Part shown: positions 1-11,585 of the stretch, piece by piece
How positions within the stretch are numbered: position 1 is the first letter of the stretch
How the letters are laid out: every line of letters begins with the position of its first letter
Assembly (NCBI GenBank): GCA_012845835.1
Contig: JABAKD010000020.1
Span: forward strand, 13,878,268-13,942,267
Length of the DNA: 64,000 nt
Direction of reading: 5' to 3'
Source of the DNA: Undaria pinnatifida
Lineage: Eukaryota; Sar; Phaeophyceae; Laminariales; Alariaceae
Translations under genes and position numbers: made by a program
Notes under the pieces: generated by a model
What the model was told of the DNA's origin: nothing
Seen by the model: the letters and a program-made list of their open reading frames with translations, nothing else
Databases searched by the model: none

Positions 1-230
1 CGGTATTTCACGACAAAGTTTCGGCAATGTTCCGGTATGTTATGGCATGTTTCGATGTAGCGACGATATGTCACGGCATGTTTTTCGGTGTGCCACGGCA
101 TTTTATGGCATGCACTGGCACGTCGCGGCATATGCCACGCACGGTATGTGCCACGGCCTGTGACGGTGTATGCCACGACATGTCAAGGGATATGCCACGA
201 CATGTCAAAGGATGTCATGGAGCCACGGCA
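1..230. repeat. degenerate CACGGCATGT-type tandem repeat
   Basis: The first 230 bases are built from loosely repeated words such as CACGGCATGT, GGTATGT and CCACGACATGTCA. No single period is kept, so this is an old, decayed minisatellite. The open frames across it come from the repeat and I do not regard them as genes. A similar GCCATGG-rich texture appears at 24.9-25.4 kb. Confidence 0.6.
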
Positions 231-399
231 GGGCACTCGGCGACTTGTTTTTGTTAAGGGTTAACCAGAGAGGGGGAGAGAGAGAGCGGGGAAGGGATGT
301 TGGGTTCATTTTGAGAGACGGTCGCGGTTTAGCGGTGTGCATGTCAAGAGGTTTCTACTGGCTCTGCCTGCTGTGGGCCTGGCCTGACTTTTGGCTAGT

Positions 400-590
400 C
401 TTGGTCGCGCTCTGCCATGCTGTGCTTTGCTTGGCTTGGTTTGGCTTGGCTTTGGCTTTGGCTTTGGCTTGGGTTTGACTTGGTTGGGTTGGGTTTGCTA
501 GATCTGGCTTGGGTTGGTTTTTCCTGTGCTTGGCTTGGCTTTGCTGTTCTCAGCTTGGCCTGGCTTGGCATGGAAGTAGTGTGGCAGTGG
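400..590. repeat. TGGCTT simple-sequence tract
   Basis: A G/T-rich tract of iterated TTGGCT and GGCTTT words. The Leu/Trp-rich open frames it creates are artefacts of composition. Confidence 0.7.
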
Positions 591-897
591 TGGGAAGGAA
601 CACCCGCGGCATCGGTTTTAAGGGGGGGGGGGGGGGGGGGAGGGGTGTATGCTGCGGTGGTTTTTTTCCTCCGTCTTGGCCCACGCGGTGCGTGCTGGGT
701 CCAGTACTTTTGCTTTGGCTGGAGTTAGTGCTGCAACAATCTTTGGCGGGAAAGGGGTTTTGGAGCTCGCGAGAGTTGCGGGATCAGCGTGGAGACGGAG
801 AGGGTTGACTGGACCGGGACGGTGTTGAATCTTATGAGTGACTAGACTGTGTCATTCGTGCCTTGATTGTGTATGCGGGCGCATTCGGATGGATTAC

Positions 898-1022
898 GGG
901 GTGTGGGCGCGACGGCCAAATTGCGGAGTGTGGGCGCGACGGCCAGATTGCGGAGTGTTGGCGCGACGGCCGGATTGCGGGGGGGTGTAGGCGCTACGGC
1001 CGGATTGCGGAGTGTGCACGCC
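898..1022 (+). repeat. 27-bp tandem repeat, about 4.5 units
   Basis: Units of 27-29 bp containing GGGCGCGACGGCC and ATTGCGGAGTGT follow each other directly at 898, 925, 952 and 979, with a partial fifth at 1009. A period of 27 keeps any reading frame open, which explains the Arg/Gly-rich frames across it. A second short duplication, GGGTAGGCGTGTGT twice, lies at about 1216-1266. Confidence 0.85.
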
Positions 1023-3790
1023 GAACAGAGAGAATTGGAGGCGGAGCGGAACTTTATATACAGTACCCACTTTTGTATCTTTACTGCTGTTTTTCGTTTT
1101 TTTTACATCATATTTTTCCCTCCAGGGCTTGAGCCACCTCCGATTTCTCGTCTGGCAGCTTTGGGTTGGGTGTGGTTTGGTTTGGGTCGGTGGTTTTATC
1201 GGAAACGGTGGTTAGGTTTCATTCGATGGGTAGGCGTGTGTTTCGTTCGACGGGTAGGCGTGTGTGTTCCGGGGGGAGGGGGGGGGGAGTTGGATGTATG
1301 TGTGTTGCCATGTTTTAACAGGCACTAGGGCAACGGCAGCATCTCTCGCCATCGATTCATTTGCACTAGTTTTCGGGATGGGTGTCTCTCGGCGGGGCTG
1401 GCCAGGTTCCCCCCGAGGAGTTTGGAGTTCCGGTATTTGTAACACAGATGTAGTATACCTTTGATGCATTTTGCGGTAGGGAAAGGGGGGGAGGGGGGTG
1501 TACTCATTTCATGCATAGGGGGAAAGAGAGAGGGGAGACGAAGGCGAAGGGGAGGAGGGGGTGGGGGGGGGGGGGGGGGGAGAGAGAGAAAGGGCGCGGG
1601 CGGGCAGGTTTTCTACTAGTCGGTCCGACAAAATAAAGTTTGGAGATTGCCAGTTATTTTTTGTTTTTTCTAGTTTTGCAGTGGTAAAGGCTGTTTTGGT
1701 GGCAGTATGATGCCTCGGGCCTATGCTGTTGTAGTTTTCATCCCGTCCGCAACAAGTGCTGCCAGGATCTGTTTCTATGAATGGGAGCGGGGGAGATTCA
1801 TAACGGAAGGGATGTTTCGATAGGGTGATCCAAGGCGGAAGGGGAACAGGAGACGGGACACGCCGCGCGCGTAAAATGGCGCATGGAACGACGCGTGGAA
1901 CGGGGCGTGGAACGGTCTTGTGAAACAGTTTGTGGCACAGATTTCCCACGACACCGCTTTGCAGCTTTGTGGTGTTTTTGAGACAGGCGCAGTGTCTTAT
2001 GGCGTGGTGGTGGTCGTGGTCCTCGCCGTAGAGTTGTGGTGCTGTTCAGGCAGGCGCAGTGTGTGTTGACATCGTTGTCGTCGTGATGGCGGCAGCAGTA
2101 GCGAAAACGAAATAAAACGACTGGGTGAAAACGAGACCGACCAGTTTTTTTGTGCGCGTCCATGTTGAAATCGAGAAACCTCTCTTTCGCCTGCGTACCT
2201 TGCTCACTCGATTGATAAAGTGTTTTGTTGAGACCATTCTCCGTCTACAGCCGTAGCACTGCTTGATGCGGGGTGCGTGTGGGTGGACGGATGCCTCCTT
2301 CCCCCCCCTCGCCCGCCCGCCCGCCGCTTCCCCCTCCCCTTCCACCCCCCCCACCCCCGCCCGCCTGCCGGCTCCTGAGTTTTGTGGTGCTATTTTTTTT
2401 TGTCGGCTCTGCGTTCCGCGGCCTGCGTGGATTTCTCGCTTTTGGAGGACTTTCGTTTCTAGGTTACTTTTTTGTCGTGGTGTTGGAAGGTTATAGAGTT
2501 CCACCATCTGGATTGAGAAACGGGTCTGTCTGCCATGGCACGTCGGGGGTGCAAGCGTCTGATATTTCCTACCTTCTCACCATGGCTTGGGGTTTGTTTC
2601 TACTGAATGAATTGATTGGCAAGGGAATTTGGTTTGGTTTCGTTGGTCCCAGTACGTCCGGGTTGTCAAAACCTTCTTGGGAGGGGGGGGGGGTTAGGAG
2701 CGTCTCGGGACCCCCCCCCGCCCCCCCTTGCGCGCTTTTTGCTGCTCGCCGCTTTTCGCGGGAATTGCATCGTTTCTGTTGTGTGTTTGGTGTTGTTTTC
2801 TCCCCCTTGGTGTTTTGGCACTAGGTGTAGCCTCAAGCGATTTGCCATACATGGGAAGTATGCCTATCCGCTCCCCCCCCCCCCTCCGCCCTCCCAGCCT
2901 GCTGTGGGGTTTTGGTTTGTATCGATATGTATTGGTTGCATGCATTCCGTCGCCTTCTCGGGGAAAGGGTATAAGGACGGCCGTAGTTTATTTACCGAGC
3001 ACGTGATTTCACCGAAAAACGTTTGTTTTTTTTTTCGCGCGCGCGCGCCCCTGTGTATGGTGGGTCATGGTGGGTGGCGCGTCATTTTTCTCTTGTCCAT
3101 TCTTATTACAAGTGTTGTGCGTGCGGTGCGGTTCGTGTGTCCTGAAAGAAAGCAGCAAAAAAAACGGAAGAAAAATGACCAAAAACATAGTTTCTTTTTC
3201 ATTTTTCTTGTCTGAAAAAAAAAATCTTGACCGGTTTACTATTACTTTTTTTTGCGACGCCCCCTCGTCGTGTGTACTTGTGGCCAGAGAAAGCTTTGTT
3301 GTAGTGACTCTAACGCGCTGCTGGCTAAGGCTTGGTGTGGTTGCTGGTGCTGGTGGTGCTGCGGCTGCGGCTGCTGCTGTCTGTGCCTGCTGCGACTTTA
3401 GGTTGATGGTGGGTGGCCGTGCGTTCTTCGCAAAAAAAAAACGAAATCGGCAAGCGCTTGGTCCAGGTTATTTGGTAATGTCCTCGGTAGTGCTCTCGAC
3501 CTGTTGTATCGTTTTCCGACATAGGAAGGGTCGTCGCGGGGGGGGGGGAGGAACCACCATGTTAAGGACAAGCAGAGCGGAGGAAGGGACAGGGGGGAGA
3601 GAAAGGGAGAGATCAAAGGAAATTTCGGATGACATCATAGTATGTAAGCCGAGTTTTTCTTCGTTGTTGTTCTTGCTCTTGTTGTTGTTCGTATTTTTTG
3701 CTGTTTGTCGTTCTTGCTGTGTGCTTTTTTTGTGGTTTTCGTCGCCGTCGTCGCGCAAAATTATTTTTCTGGTCGTTGACGGTATTTCAA
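1023..3790. other. gene-free low-complexity stretch
   Basis: I see no supported gene. The stretch is rich in homopolymeric G or C runs (near 1565-1580, 2684-2693, 2874-2883 and 3540-3549) and T-rich blocks. The numerous open frames on both strands are Pro-, Gly-, Leu- or Phe-rich and overlap each other, as expected from biased composition. Confidence 0.6.
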
Positions 3791-3879
3791 CCAACTGTTG
3801 GTTGATACACCCCCAGTATATATTTGGTTGATGCCATCATCCAGCCAGCCAACCAACCCTCCGTAAAAGCTATGAGCTG

Positions 3880-4450
3880 TCTAGCCTAGTCTAGTCGTCT
3901 GAATAGCTAGCTTTTATAGCTGTCTTTTATCGGGTAGCTAGCTGTTCACAGTAGCTGTCTTAGCTACGAGTATGCATAGCACACTTTGCTGGTAGATAGC
4001 TATAATTTACTACCCAGTAGCTATTAATAGCACACTTGGCGGGGACATTAGTGTTCCCTCTGTAATGCCGGTTGAGCAGTTTCGGTTCCCCGCTACGGTG
4101 CCTGACATCACTTGGCACAGGTGGGAATAACCAGTAGTGGCAGTACGAGTAGTGCCGGTTGCCGATATTGTGCTGGTGTTTTCCTTTATAGTGCACATAC
4201 CGGCACTCTATAAAGGGACTACTACCACTGTAGCTAGCTTAGACCAGGTGGCTTTCTTAGCTTCGTATTTATAGCTAGGTATGGCTGTCTTTACGTAGCA
4301 ACTCGTAGCTGTCTTAGCTCCGATGTAGCACATTTTAGCACACCTAGCTGGCGGCTAGCTACAGTTGTCAGCGGTAGCTGTCTTAGCTATCGCGGCAGTA
4401 GCTAGCTATTAGCGGTCTCGGCTAGGAGTAGCACACTAGGGTACCTCGAG
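3880..4450. repeat. degenerate AGCT-rich minisatellite
   Basis: The words TAGCTGTCTTAGCT, CGAGTAGCACAC and GGTAGCTAGCT recur on both sides of a MITE copy at 4047-4224. The MITE therefore appears to have landed inside an older minisatellite and split it. Confidence 0.65.
4047..4224 (-). mobile_element. MITE family 1, copy A
   Basis: About 178 bp with imperfect terminal inverted repeats. Read on the minus strand it starts AGTAGTCCCTTTATAGAG, and the reverse complement of its other end reads TTAGTGTTCCCTCTGTA. The interior carries the shared words TGCCGGTATGTGCA and CACCTGTGCCAAG. Related copies lie at 6900-7080, 16973-17162 and, partial, 37470-37602. There is no coding capacity, so it is non-autonomous. 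The transposase superfamily cannot be decided from these ends. Confidence 0.65.
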
Positions 4451-4479
4451 CAGGCGGTGAAATGACTCAACTTCACTAT

Positions 4480-6110
4480 GGCTTCGCGTTTTGTCTGCTG
4501 TAGCCAAGGGGGGGGAGCAATAGGAGGCACCGAAAGGGACGATGAGAAGGCGGAGCGGGGTAGGGGGGGAGGGAGGGGGGGGTGAGAGAGAGCTGGGTAC
4601 CCGTCCTATTTTTTTTTGTACGTTTTGTTGACGGGGCCGGCTTTCGCCACGAGTATAGTACTATAGGTAGATGAATGCCGTACAGCATGGAAGGTAGCAC
4701 ACACGCCGTAAGATGATTTTCGGAAGCGATTTTCTCTAGTTTGAGGGGGCACGTACAAGGAAAAGGGCGGCTTTTGGGAAGATGTCGTCGAGATCTTTAC
4801 ATAGTAGACGCGTCGCTCGGTGGTTTGTACTCACGCGTCGTCGATAAGAATCAGCTTTCGAAAATCATCCAAGGGTGTGTGTGTGCTATCCCTTTTGCCT
4901 GTTGTACGCTAGGGTCGGGATGGAGAGAGAAATGCGGCCAAAATACACCCAAGACAAATCAGACCAAAACGAGCGGTTTCGTAGCCAGCTTAGCCAGCCA
5001 GCGAAGCGAGCCTTCCAATCAGCCCTCCCGGGTGGGGCGTAGCGTTGTTGCTTCTATTGCGACGACGCAAGTAGCAGTAGCAGCAGCAGTAGCAACAAGG
5101 TAGCCCCTTTACTTAGCATCGACTGAACTGCGCCCACGTTTTCGGGGACTAGCTTCTTGGATTCAGTGCGGATTAGTTTTTGCAGTTTGTCTTGTGGGAT
5201 TCAGTAAGGGGTAAAGACATATCAAATCAAGCAGCCACCCATCATGGTCTTCTTTTGATCAGTGGTAAAACCAGTAGGGGTCTCCCCCAGCAAGGCGGTG
5301 GTGTGCCAGAGCAACATGACCGCCTTATAGAGGGAAGCAGCCTTATTCATCCCACGTTGTGAGTGAAGCCCCCAGGTCGCGCCGAGCGATTTTGACCGCC
5401 TTGCATGGGGACACCGCCCTACCTTGACCGTCTGATTGGGGGACCCCGGCTGTAGTGGTGGTTGGTAGGTGTCGTCTTCGCATGTAATATAATTGGCTCA
5501 GCACTGCGGAGGATTTCCGCACCGTAGACACGGTGTCAAAACCTAAGACATGATACGTAGACCCCCGTGCGTTTTGGGTTTCGTTGTTGTGGCGGCGTGT
5601 GTGTGATGGGCCTGTAGGCTGCGTTGCGCTGCTTTTTCTTTTCTAGCTGGTGCTGCTGGCCTTTTTCTTGCCGCGATACTGTATCATATCGTCCCTGCAT
5701 GCATGGCGTCGTGGTAAATGTGTAACATACGGTTCGTTTATTTTTATTATTGACCGTCTTTGAATTTTTATTTCTGTTAGTCGTTCCCATTCTCTTTTCT
5801 GTCTCTCCCCCCCCCCCCCCTCTCTCTTATGTATGTTGTTCTTGGTTGGCGTTTTGGAAGTGGTCGTGTTTTGCGCGTGTGTGGGGTGGAGTGTTTTGAC
5901 CGTGCGCGAGGATTTTTTTTTTTTTCTCACAACATACATACTGTGGTACGTATTTCGTTCATACAGCGTCCTTTCGTGTTTTGGGTTGGCCGCAGACAGC
6001 AAGTACACTGCAAGTACACTACATGATGGTCACGATGGGGCCGACGACGGTGGTAGTGATGATGAAGATGATGATCATCACAGCGAGGGTGTGGTAAATA
6101 TTGCTCATGG
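4480..6110. other. intergenic, nothing recognised
   Basis: No gene is supported. There are G-runs near 4507 and 4565, a C-run at 5809-5820 and a (GAT)n-rich microsatellite from about 6045 that resumes near 6550-6605. Short frames here show no recognisable motif. Confidence 0.5.
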
Positions 6111-6126
6111 TGATGGTGGTAATAAC

Positions 6127-6360
6127 CAGGGCTTTTTACGGTCCGGCCCGCGGGTCTGATCAGGAGCCTTTCAAAAACTCGGGGGTTGGATCGGGTCGGG
6201 TCGGGTCGGGCCATGAGCTGTTCGAAATCTCACGGGTCGGGTTGGATCGTGTGAGGAGGTTACCAAACGTCATGGGTCGGGTCGAGTGACCCTGACCCGC
6301 CCCGATCCGCCCCGACCCGACCCGACCCGGGAGTAAATACCCAGCCCGTGCAAAGCTCTG
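6127..6360. mobile_element. hAT-like MITE with 8-bp target duplication
   Basis: The ends are inverted: the left begins CAGGGCTTTTTACGG and the reverse complement of the right begins CAGAGCTTTGCACGG. The interior holds CGGGT repeats on the left and CCGAC/CCCGA repeats on the right, so the whole element can fold back on itself. The flanking octamers GTAATAAC (6119-6126) and GTATTTAC (6361-6368) match at six of eight positions. That fits a decayed 8-bp duplication of the kind hAT elements make. No transposase is encoded. Confidence 0.6.
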
Positions 6361-6899
6361 GTATTTACGAGGATAGTAATGATGACCATAATAATATTTC
6401 GTGGTTTTAGGGGGGGGTGCTGCCGGCAGCAAATAAATACTTGATAATGATGGTGACAATAGTAACAAGATGGTGGTAAATGATGGCAGTAATGATGTTG
6501 AGAACGACGATGGTAATGGCACGGGATGATGATCACACGACACCATCATGGTGATGACGATGATGATCGATCATCATCATGGTGGTGATGCCGATGATGA
6601 TGATGGTAACGATGAGGAAACAACCGCCCGGGGAGGGGAGCGGGGGGTTGTATTCGCGCCATCGAAGGGCGATCGTTTTCGGCGCAGCGGTTGGTGTGAT
6701 GGCTGTGGGGGCAACAACCGTAATCAACAGTATAAATGAAAGTCCAACGATAAGAACAAGAAAAAGGGGATAATTAATTGCTGTGCTCAAGGAAACGACT
6801 ATCGATCACCTTGCGCGCCGCTTGAGATGATGAATTGAGGGCGGGGAAATGAACGAAATCGCGTTGTAGCAACAACCATTACCACAGTAGTAGTACATG

Positions 6900-7080
6900 T
6901 AGTGGTCCTTCTGTAGTGCCGGTATGTGCATTATAGAGGGAATTACCGGCAATATAGCGGCAACCGCTAATATTCCACATATGCCACTATTAGTCGTTTC
7001 CATCTGTGCGAAGCGATTTTCGCAGGCGCTGCAGCGAGCAACCGACACTACTCAACCGACCCTATCGAGGGGGACCACTG
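6900..7080 (+). mobile_element. MITE family 1, copy B
   Basis: It begins AGTGGTCCTTCTGTAGTGCC and ends GAGGGGGACCACT, an imperfect inverted pair. The interior word GAGCAACCGACACTACTCAA matches copies C and D. It is non-coding. Confidence 0.65.
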
Positions 7081-7515
7081 CTGTTGTACTGGCTTCTCGT
7101 CATTATGGTTGCTTGGAGGACTCCTTAAAAGATTAGCAGCACGCTGGGGAACAGCACGGCGACGCTTATCGTTGACGCTGCAACACAGTAGTGCCAAAAC
7201 CCGCTCTATAGTATCTATTAACGAACTGTCTCTTCGTAGGTTGGCGAATTCGTGTCCTCCTCTGTGGAGGCCCCGCGTTAAAGAAACAAAAAAATGCTGC
7301 TGTGGTTGCGGTTTTAATTCCTCCCGTAATGCTTTTTTTTGTTCATTCTTTTTCGTATTTTGTACTTCAGTTTTTCCTTCGTCCAGCTATTGATACTGAA
7401 AAAAAGTGGCGGGCACAAAAACAAAGGCGTCGCGTCGCATGGGAAGCCGTCCGTCCGTTCGTCCGTCCTATTACCCCCTCGGGGAATACATGCCTGCTAT
7501 TATGACTTGTTCACA
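7081..7515. other. intergenic, nothing recognised
   Basis: Between MITE copy B and the first SINE I find no gene or repeat I can support. Confidence 0.5.
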
Positions 7516-7862
7516 GCCGGTCGCTGCGGTGGCGTGTCAGGTTATCCTCGAGCCTGGTATTATATGTAGGTCAGTTTCGTGAGTTCGAGTTCCCCCGGGT
7601 GCACACTCGTATAAATTCGTAAGGGACTTTTTCTTGTGCACACGTTGACTTGCGGAAAGTGCGAGAGCGTGAGGTATTGTAGCAACACTCGATGAAAAAT
7701 CGAAGAGCAGTACTGTAGTAGGATTGCTGGACCCTATACGTGATACAATTTCGAGGCAAGAGAACCGGGGGGGGGAAGAAGGGACAACACCTGCGACCAC
7801 GGCTTTTGTCCAGAAGCTGATAAAAAGTAGAAATGTGAGGAAAAAAAAAGAAAAAAAAAAAA
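7516..7862 (+). mobile_element. tRNA-derived SINE, copy 1
   Basis: This is a divergent copy of the 300-bp SINE seen five times in the window. A tRNA-like head contains a pol III box A (TGGCGTGTCAGG) and box B (GAGTTCGAGTTCC). The body shares TTGACTTGCGGAAAG, CAACACTCGATGAAAAATCG and GACCACGGCTT with the other copies, and the element ends in an A-rich tail. A few short insertions make it the longest and probably oldest copy. Confidence 0.85.
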
Positions 7863-8555
7863 GCACTGCAGCAGCGCAGCGCCAACAACAACAGGGGCCT
7901 TTGTCGTAGCACTTTGGGGACAACAAGAATATTTCTGACTTGACAAGCCTCCTGGACTGAGGATCTACCCAACGAGGACCTACCCAATGTATGGTGCTTG
8001 CAACGATGGAGGTGTTCGGGTATACCTCTTTTGGGCGGGAATGGTGATGTTTTCTGAATGACTTAAGACACTCCTTAACCCAAAATCGTCGGAAATTGGC
8101 CATTTTTTTTTTTTCGACTGATGATTCTCGTTGTGTACCTAGGCCGTGGGATTTTTCATCCGGTAGCAGTTTTAATTTTTGTCCAAATCAGTTTTTGGGC
8201 TAAGATGGGCATGTCTTAAGCTCCCAAAATTGAGGAACCTCATGAAAAAAAATTGGTGCACCTCTGTCATCGTAGCACGTGTCATTATAGATATATCGTC
8301 GGAATCCTGGGTGTGGTTTCAAATGCAATGCGTATGTATACTCAGGCGATGTAATTGTTCATCGCGCTTCACAAGAACAGTGTATGATTCCTGTTAATTA
8401 AACTAGTTTGGGATAAAAACACACTAGTGGAAGGGCTGTAGACGTTTCTAAGAGTACAGCGCAGTATAGCTTTATCAATATTAGTAGCAGCAGCATGTAT
8501 TACAATGTACTCTGTACGCAGTAACGTGTAATGCTGTAGTATATACCCCTGGTGG
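7863..8555. other. intergenic, nothing recognised
   Basis: A/T-moderate DNA without a supported gene or repeat. Confidence 0.45.
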
Positions 8556-8559
8556 GGGA

Positions 8560-9012
8560 CCTACCGTAGGTGGGACACAAGAGCATCCCTGCAGGTCTGC
8601 CTACTAAGCATGTCCTTGGTGTTACCCACTTTCTTAAGCTCAGAAGTAGGAGAGAAGCAGCTTGATATTATTCCCAGAGTCGAGATGTGTGGTCGTCAGG
8701 GGGCATCCAGGATGCATCCCCGGGTTTCCCATTTTTTTGTTTGCATAACTTGATGGTGAAACGGATATCATACTGCTGCTTCGTCTGAGATCGTCGGTTC
8801 AGCAGTCAGTCAGTAGTCACAGGCGGTGGGTCCGTGGTAAAGGGCCTCCCCGCGGCTGCCGGTCCTAATAGATCGCACCTGGACAGGAAGGAACAATGCC
8901 CGTCACGTCTCATGATTATCCCGAATACGAAACGCCATCCTACCATTACAAAAACGGGCCATTTGCACATTTTTTGAGTAATTAACGGCCTTTCAAGGAC
9001 GTACCGAAACAC
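8560..9012 (+). repeat. direct repeat flanking the Copia element, left copy
   Basis: It shares GGTCTGCCTA, AGCAGCTTGATAT, CTCATGATTATCCCGAATAC and AACGCCATCCT with 15655-15915 on the far side of the Copia element, in the same orientation. The left copy has about 150 bp not present in the right. The pair lies just outside the LTRs and their target duplication, so it is a separate, older repeat pair. It could be the ends of a larger element into which the Copia inserted. Confidence 0.6.
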
Positions 9013-9032
9013 TAGCCCACCCTGGTGAGCCG

Positions 9033-9711
9033 CGTTAAGAAATAGGTATCGTTAACCTATGGCCATTATCAATGTTCAGAAGCGAATGTACAGCTCCCTG
9101 TTAGCACTTGCTGCAGCGCCACAGCAGTAGCAGGTAGCCTACTACAGAGTTGTTCATCAGTGTGGCATTGCCATGTATTATCGTAGTCAATGCATATCGT
9201 AGCATAATAGGCGAAACCTACCGGATTCTAAGTACCAAGTTACGCCGCACAGAAATCAGCAGCCGTGATATTGATGTTGTTTACTACAGGAATCGCCGTC
9301 CTTGTAATCGTGGTTTTATGTTCTAGGGGAAGGGCTATACGAAGATCGTATCTTAAGATTATTCGAGAACTAACAAGGAAAGTTCTTGACAATCCCGAAA
9401 CCGTCTGTAGGCTTCTTCTCGAGCACAATCAGTAATCTAGACCTCGTGCACGTAGGGTTCTGGAACTAGAAACCCGGTTGAAGTCAATGAAACAAGGTGC
9501 AGCTCCCTCTCCTGCTCTCACGTGTCATCGAGCATCTGAACTTATCACAGTTCATTGTCCTACGGTTTTCTTACGCACAAGCGACACCGTTTTCAAGCGT
9601 CATCAACTCTTCACATCCTCGACACAGCATGTCTGCTCGGTCGGTCTAACGGCCACCTGCACCAGCCTTTGCAGCCTACTGCGGAGTACCATCTGATGGT
9701 ATTTCTCAGCA
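9033..9711 (+). repeat. Copia 5' LTR
   Basis: 679 bp. It begins CGTTAAGAAATA, where the 3' LTR has TGTTAAGAAATA, so the first base of the usual TG has changed. It ends TATTTCTCAGCA. The two ends form the short inverted repeat TGTTRAGAAATA. It would hold the promoter and the transcript start, but no TATA box is convincing. Confidence 0.93.
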
Positions 9712-9900
9712 GGTTGTTTGAGCCCCGTTTTCAGCGTGGTGCGGCATCGAAAGCCTTCGTGGACCCGGAGCCTGGATCAGCAGCTAACGACTTCACTCAC
9801 AGCAGTTCGGCGTGGGTTTTTTGCTTTTCAGCTGCCTGGCCTAGCTCGGTTTTCCGTAAATTCAGCCTCCCGGCCCATATGCGGGAGCATTGTTAGCGCT

Positions 9901-10020
9901 GACTGTTACACACAACAGTTCGGTTTGATTGACACTGCTACACACAGCAGCCTTATTTTAGAACTGAAACTGTTACACACAGCAGTTCGATTTGATTGGC
10001 ACTGCTACACACAGCAGTCC
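9901..10020 (+). promoter_or_regulatory. four-hairpin array in the Copia leader
   Basis: Between the 5' LTR and gag, the 16-mer CTGYTACACACARCAG occurs at 9903, 9935, 9970 and 10002, spaced 32, 35 and 32 bases. Each can fold into a short stem (CTGY with RCAG) with a TACACACA loop. The array consists of two copies of a roughly 67-bp unit. Structured leader repeats in retroelements may act in RNA packaging or dimerisation, but no function is shown here. Confidence 0.7.
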
Positions 10021-10174
10021 AGCGTAATTACAGCAGCTTGATACAGGCTCGGGCACGTGGTTTTTTAACAACACCTCGACCGAGACTCGAGTTCACTTTT
10101 ACTATAGACTATGTGTATATTTATCGCCGAAGGAGGAGCAGACCCTCCTTTAGCGCCAAGTACAAGTAGTCGCC

Positions 10175-11579
10175 ATGGAGAACGTTGCGTCCAACAACAC
10201 CCAGGCAGTTATCAAAACCTGCCCGGTTTTCGCCGGCAGGTACAAGGCTACTTTCCACGAGTACAAGAGCAAGCTTCGCGCCTGCCTTTCGCTCTACAGC
10301 AAGCCCGTCTTCGAGGTGTTTCAAGGCAAGGTCCAGCCGTCATCTACACTGAGCAGCGCCGACACATGAACGCTTAATGTCATCGCTGAGCGGGCATGGA
10401 CTCAAGCAAACCAAGACCGATGGAGCGTGTTACTTCTTGTGTGTAAATCCGTGACTTCTGGAGAAAGAGATATTGTATTAATGAGACCTTGGTCTGGAGA
10501 GACAGGTCGGGAAGTGGAGTGAACGAGGGGGGCGAGCACAAAGGCTGCGAGCTCCCACGCCACTTCGGTAAGATGCACACAATCGGACTAATGCAACGTA
10601 CCGATCACGGCAATAAGCCGGTAATCCGACCTCTAGCAACAACACGGGAGTATTCTACCTGACAATTGTCCGATGTACCATACATATTCCTACGGTCCAA
10701 TGTATAACCCTCAGGTGTGTGCAATCTACCGAACTACCTCAACACCACAAAGAGTATTCCCATGTGCTAGCTCGGCAACCTCAGATCGACAGTTCCGCTA
10801 TTCAAATCATCCAATCAGATGTTCTACCGCAACTCAGTCGATACACACGGTCGCTATCACGAACATTTCTCACCACATCCGGCTCCGCCAACAACACCAT
10901 TAAAAAGATTAAGGGCAAGCGGCCGGAAGATGGAGCGGGGCACGGACAGGCGGCGTGGAAGGCTCTCACTGAAAAATACAACGGCCAAACTAAGGAGGCC
11001 AGAAGGGCGTGCCATGAGAAGCTCGTCAACACCAAAATGGAGCCCGGGCCAGATCCGGATGACTTTTTCTTCATCCTGGACGAATGCCGTGACCTACTTC
11101 AGGAAATGGGGTAGACGGTGCATGACGAGAAGTACGAGGATATTATTTTACGTGCTCTCCCGATTGAATACGAGAGGGTATTAACCGCCAGCTACGAGAG
11201 GCGAGACTTTGGGCTGGACGACATCCGGCACATGGTACACACCATGTACGTCGACAACCTTTCGCGTCCTTCCAGCGCGAAGCCGGTCGCCGGTCGCGGC
11301 ATTGCCATGCAGGTGGCGGGACACAACGGGAGTAACATGCCGTGCACCTACTGCAAAGGACTCGGACACGCCATACAAGACTGCGCCCTCTTGAAGGAAA
11401 AAGAGCATCAGCGTGGGCCCCGTCAGTGGAGCCAGCAAGTCCGACGTTCCCAGCACACGCCTCGGCAAGTCAAAGCAGCACCCGGAGGCGCGAGGAAAAG
11501 GACTGACGATAAGCAGTGGTGTTCCTTTCATAGATCCACTACGCACAACGACGCGGATTGCCGAATACAACATCCTTAG
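10175..11579 (+). pseudogene. Copia gag, interrupted
   Basis: The capsid-like polyprotein starts at the ATG at 10175 and is readable for 65 codons. About 430 bp of unrelated sequence then interrupts it between roughly 10450 and 10875, and gag resumes in another frame with SGSANNTIKKIKG. A TAG at 11112-11114 breaks it again before the frame continues to 11579. Near the C-terminus is a zinc knuckle of the CX2CX4HX4C type (about 11343-11384), followed by a second, unusual CX2HX4HX4C motif (about 11519-11562). Gag would form the particle and bind the RNA genome. This copy cannot. Confidence 0.85.
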
Positions 11580-11585
11580 TAATTT

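Noticed and set aside
3067-3831. A 254-codon open frame on the plus strand
   Set aside because: It is Phe/Leu/Ser/Cys-rich, caused by T-rich DNA, overlaps open frames on the other strand and shows no motif.
5260-5470. A possible palindromic element around GGGGTCTCCCCCAG and GGGGGACCCCGG
   Set aside because: Arm similarity is too low by eye to support inverted ends.
9712-9730. A primer-binding site right after the Copia 5' LTR
   Set aside because: The sequence GGTTGTTTGAGCCCC does not begin with TGG and fits no tRNA 3' end I can name, so I did not call it.
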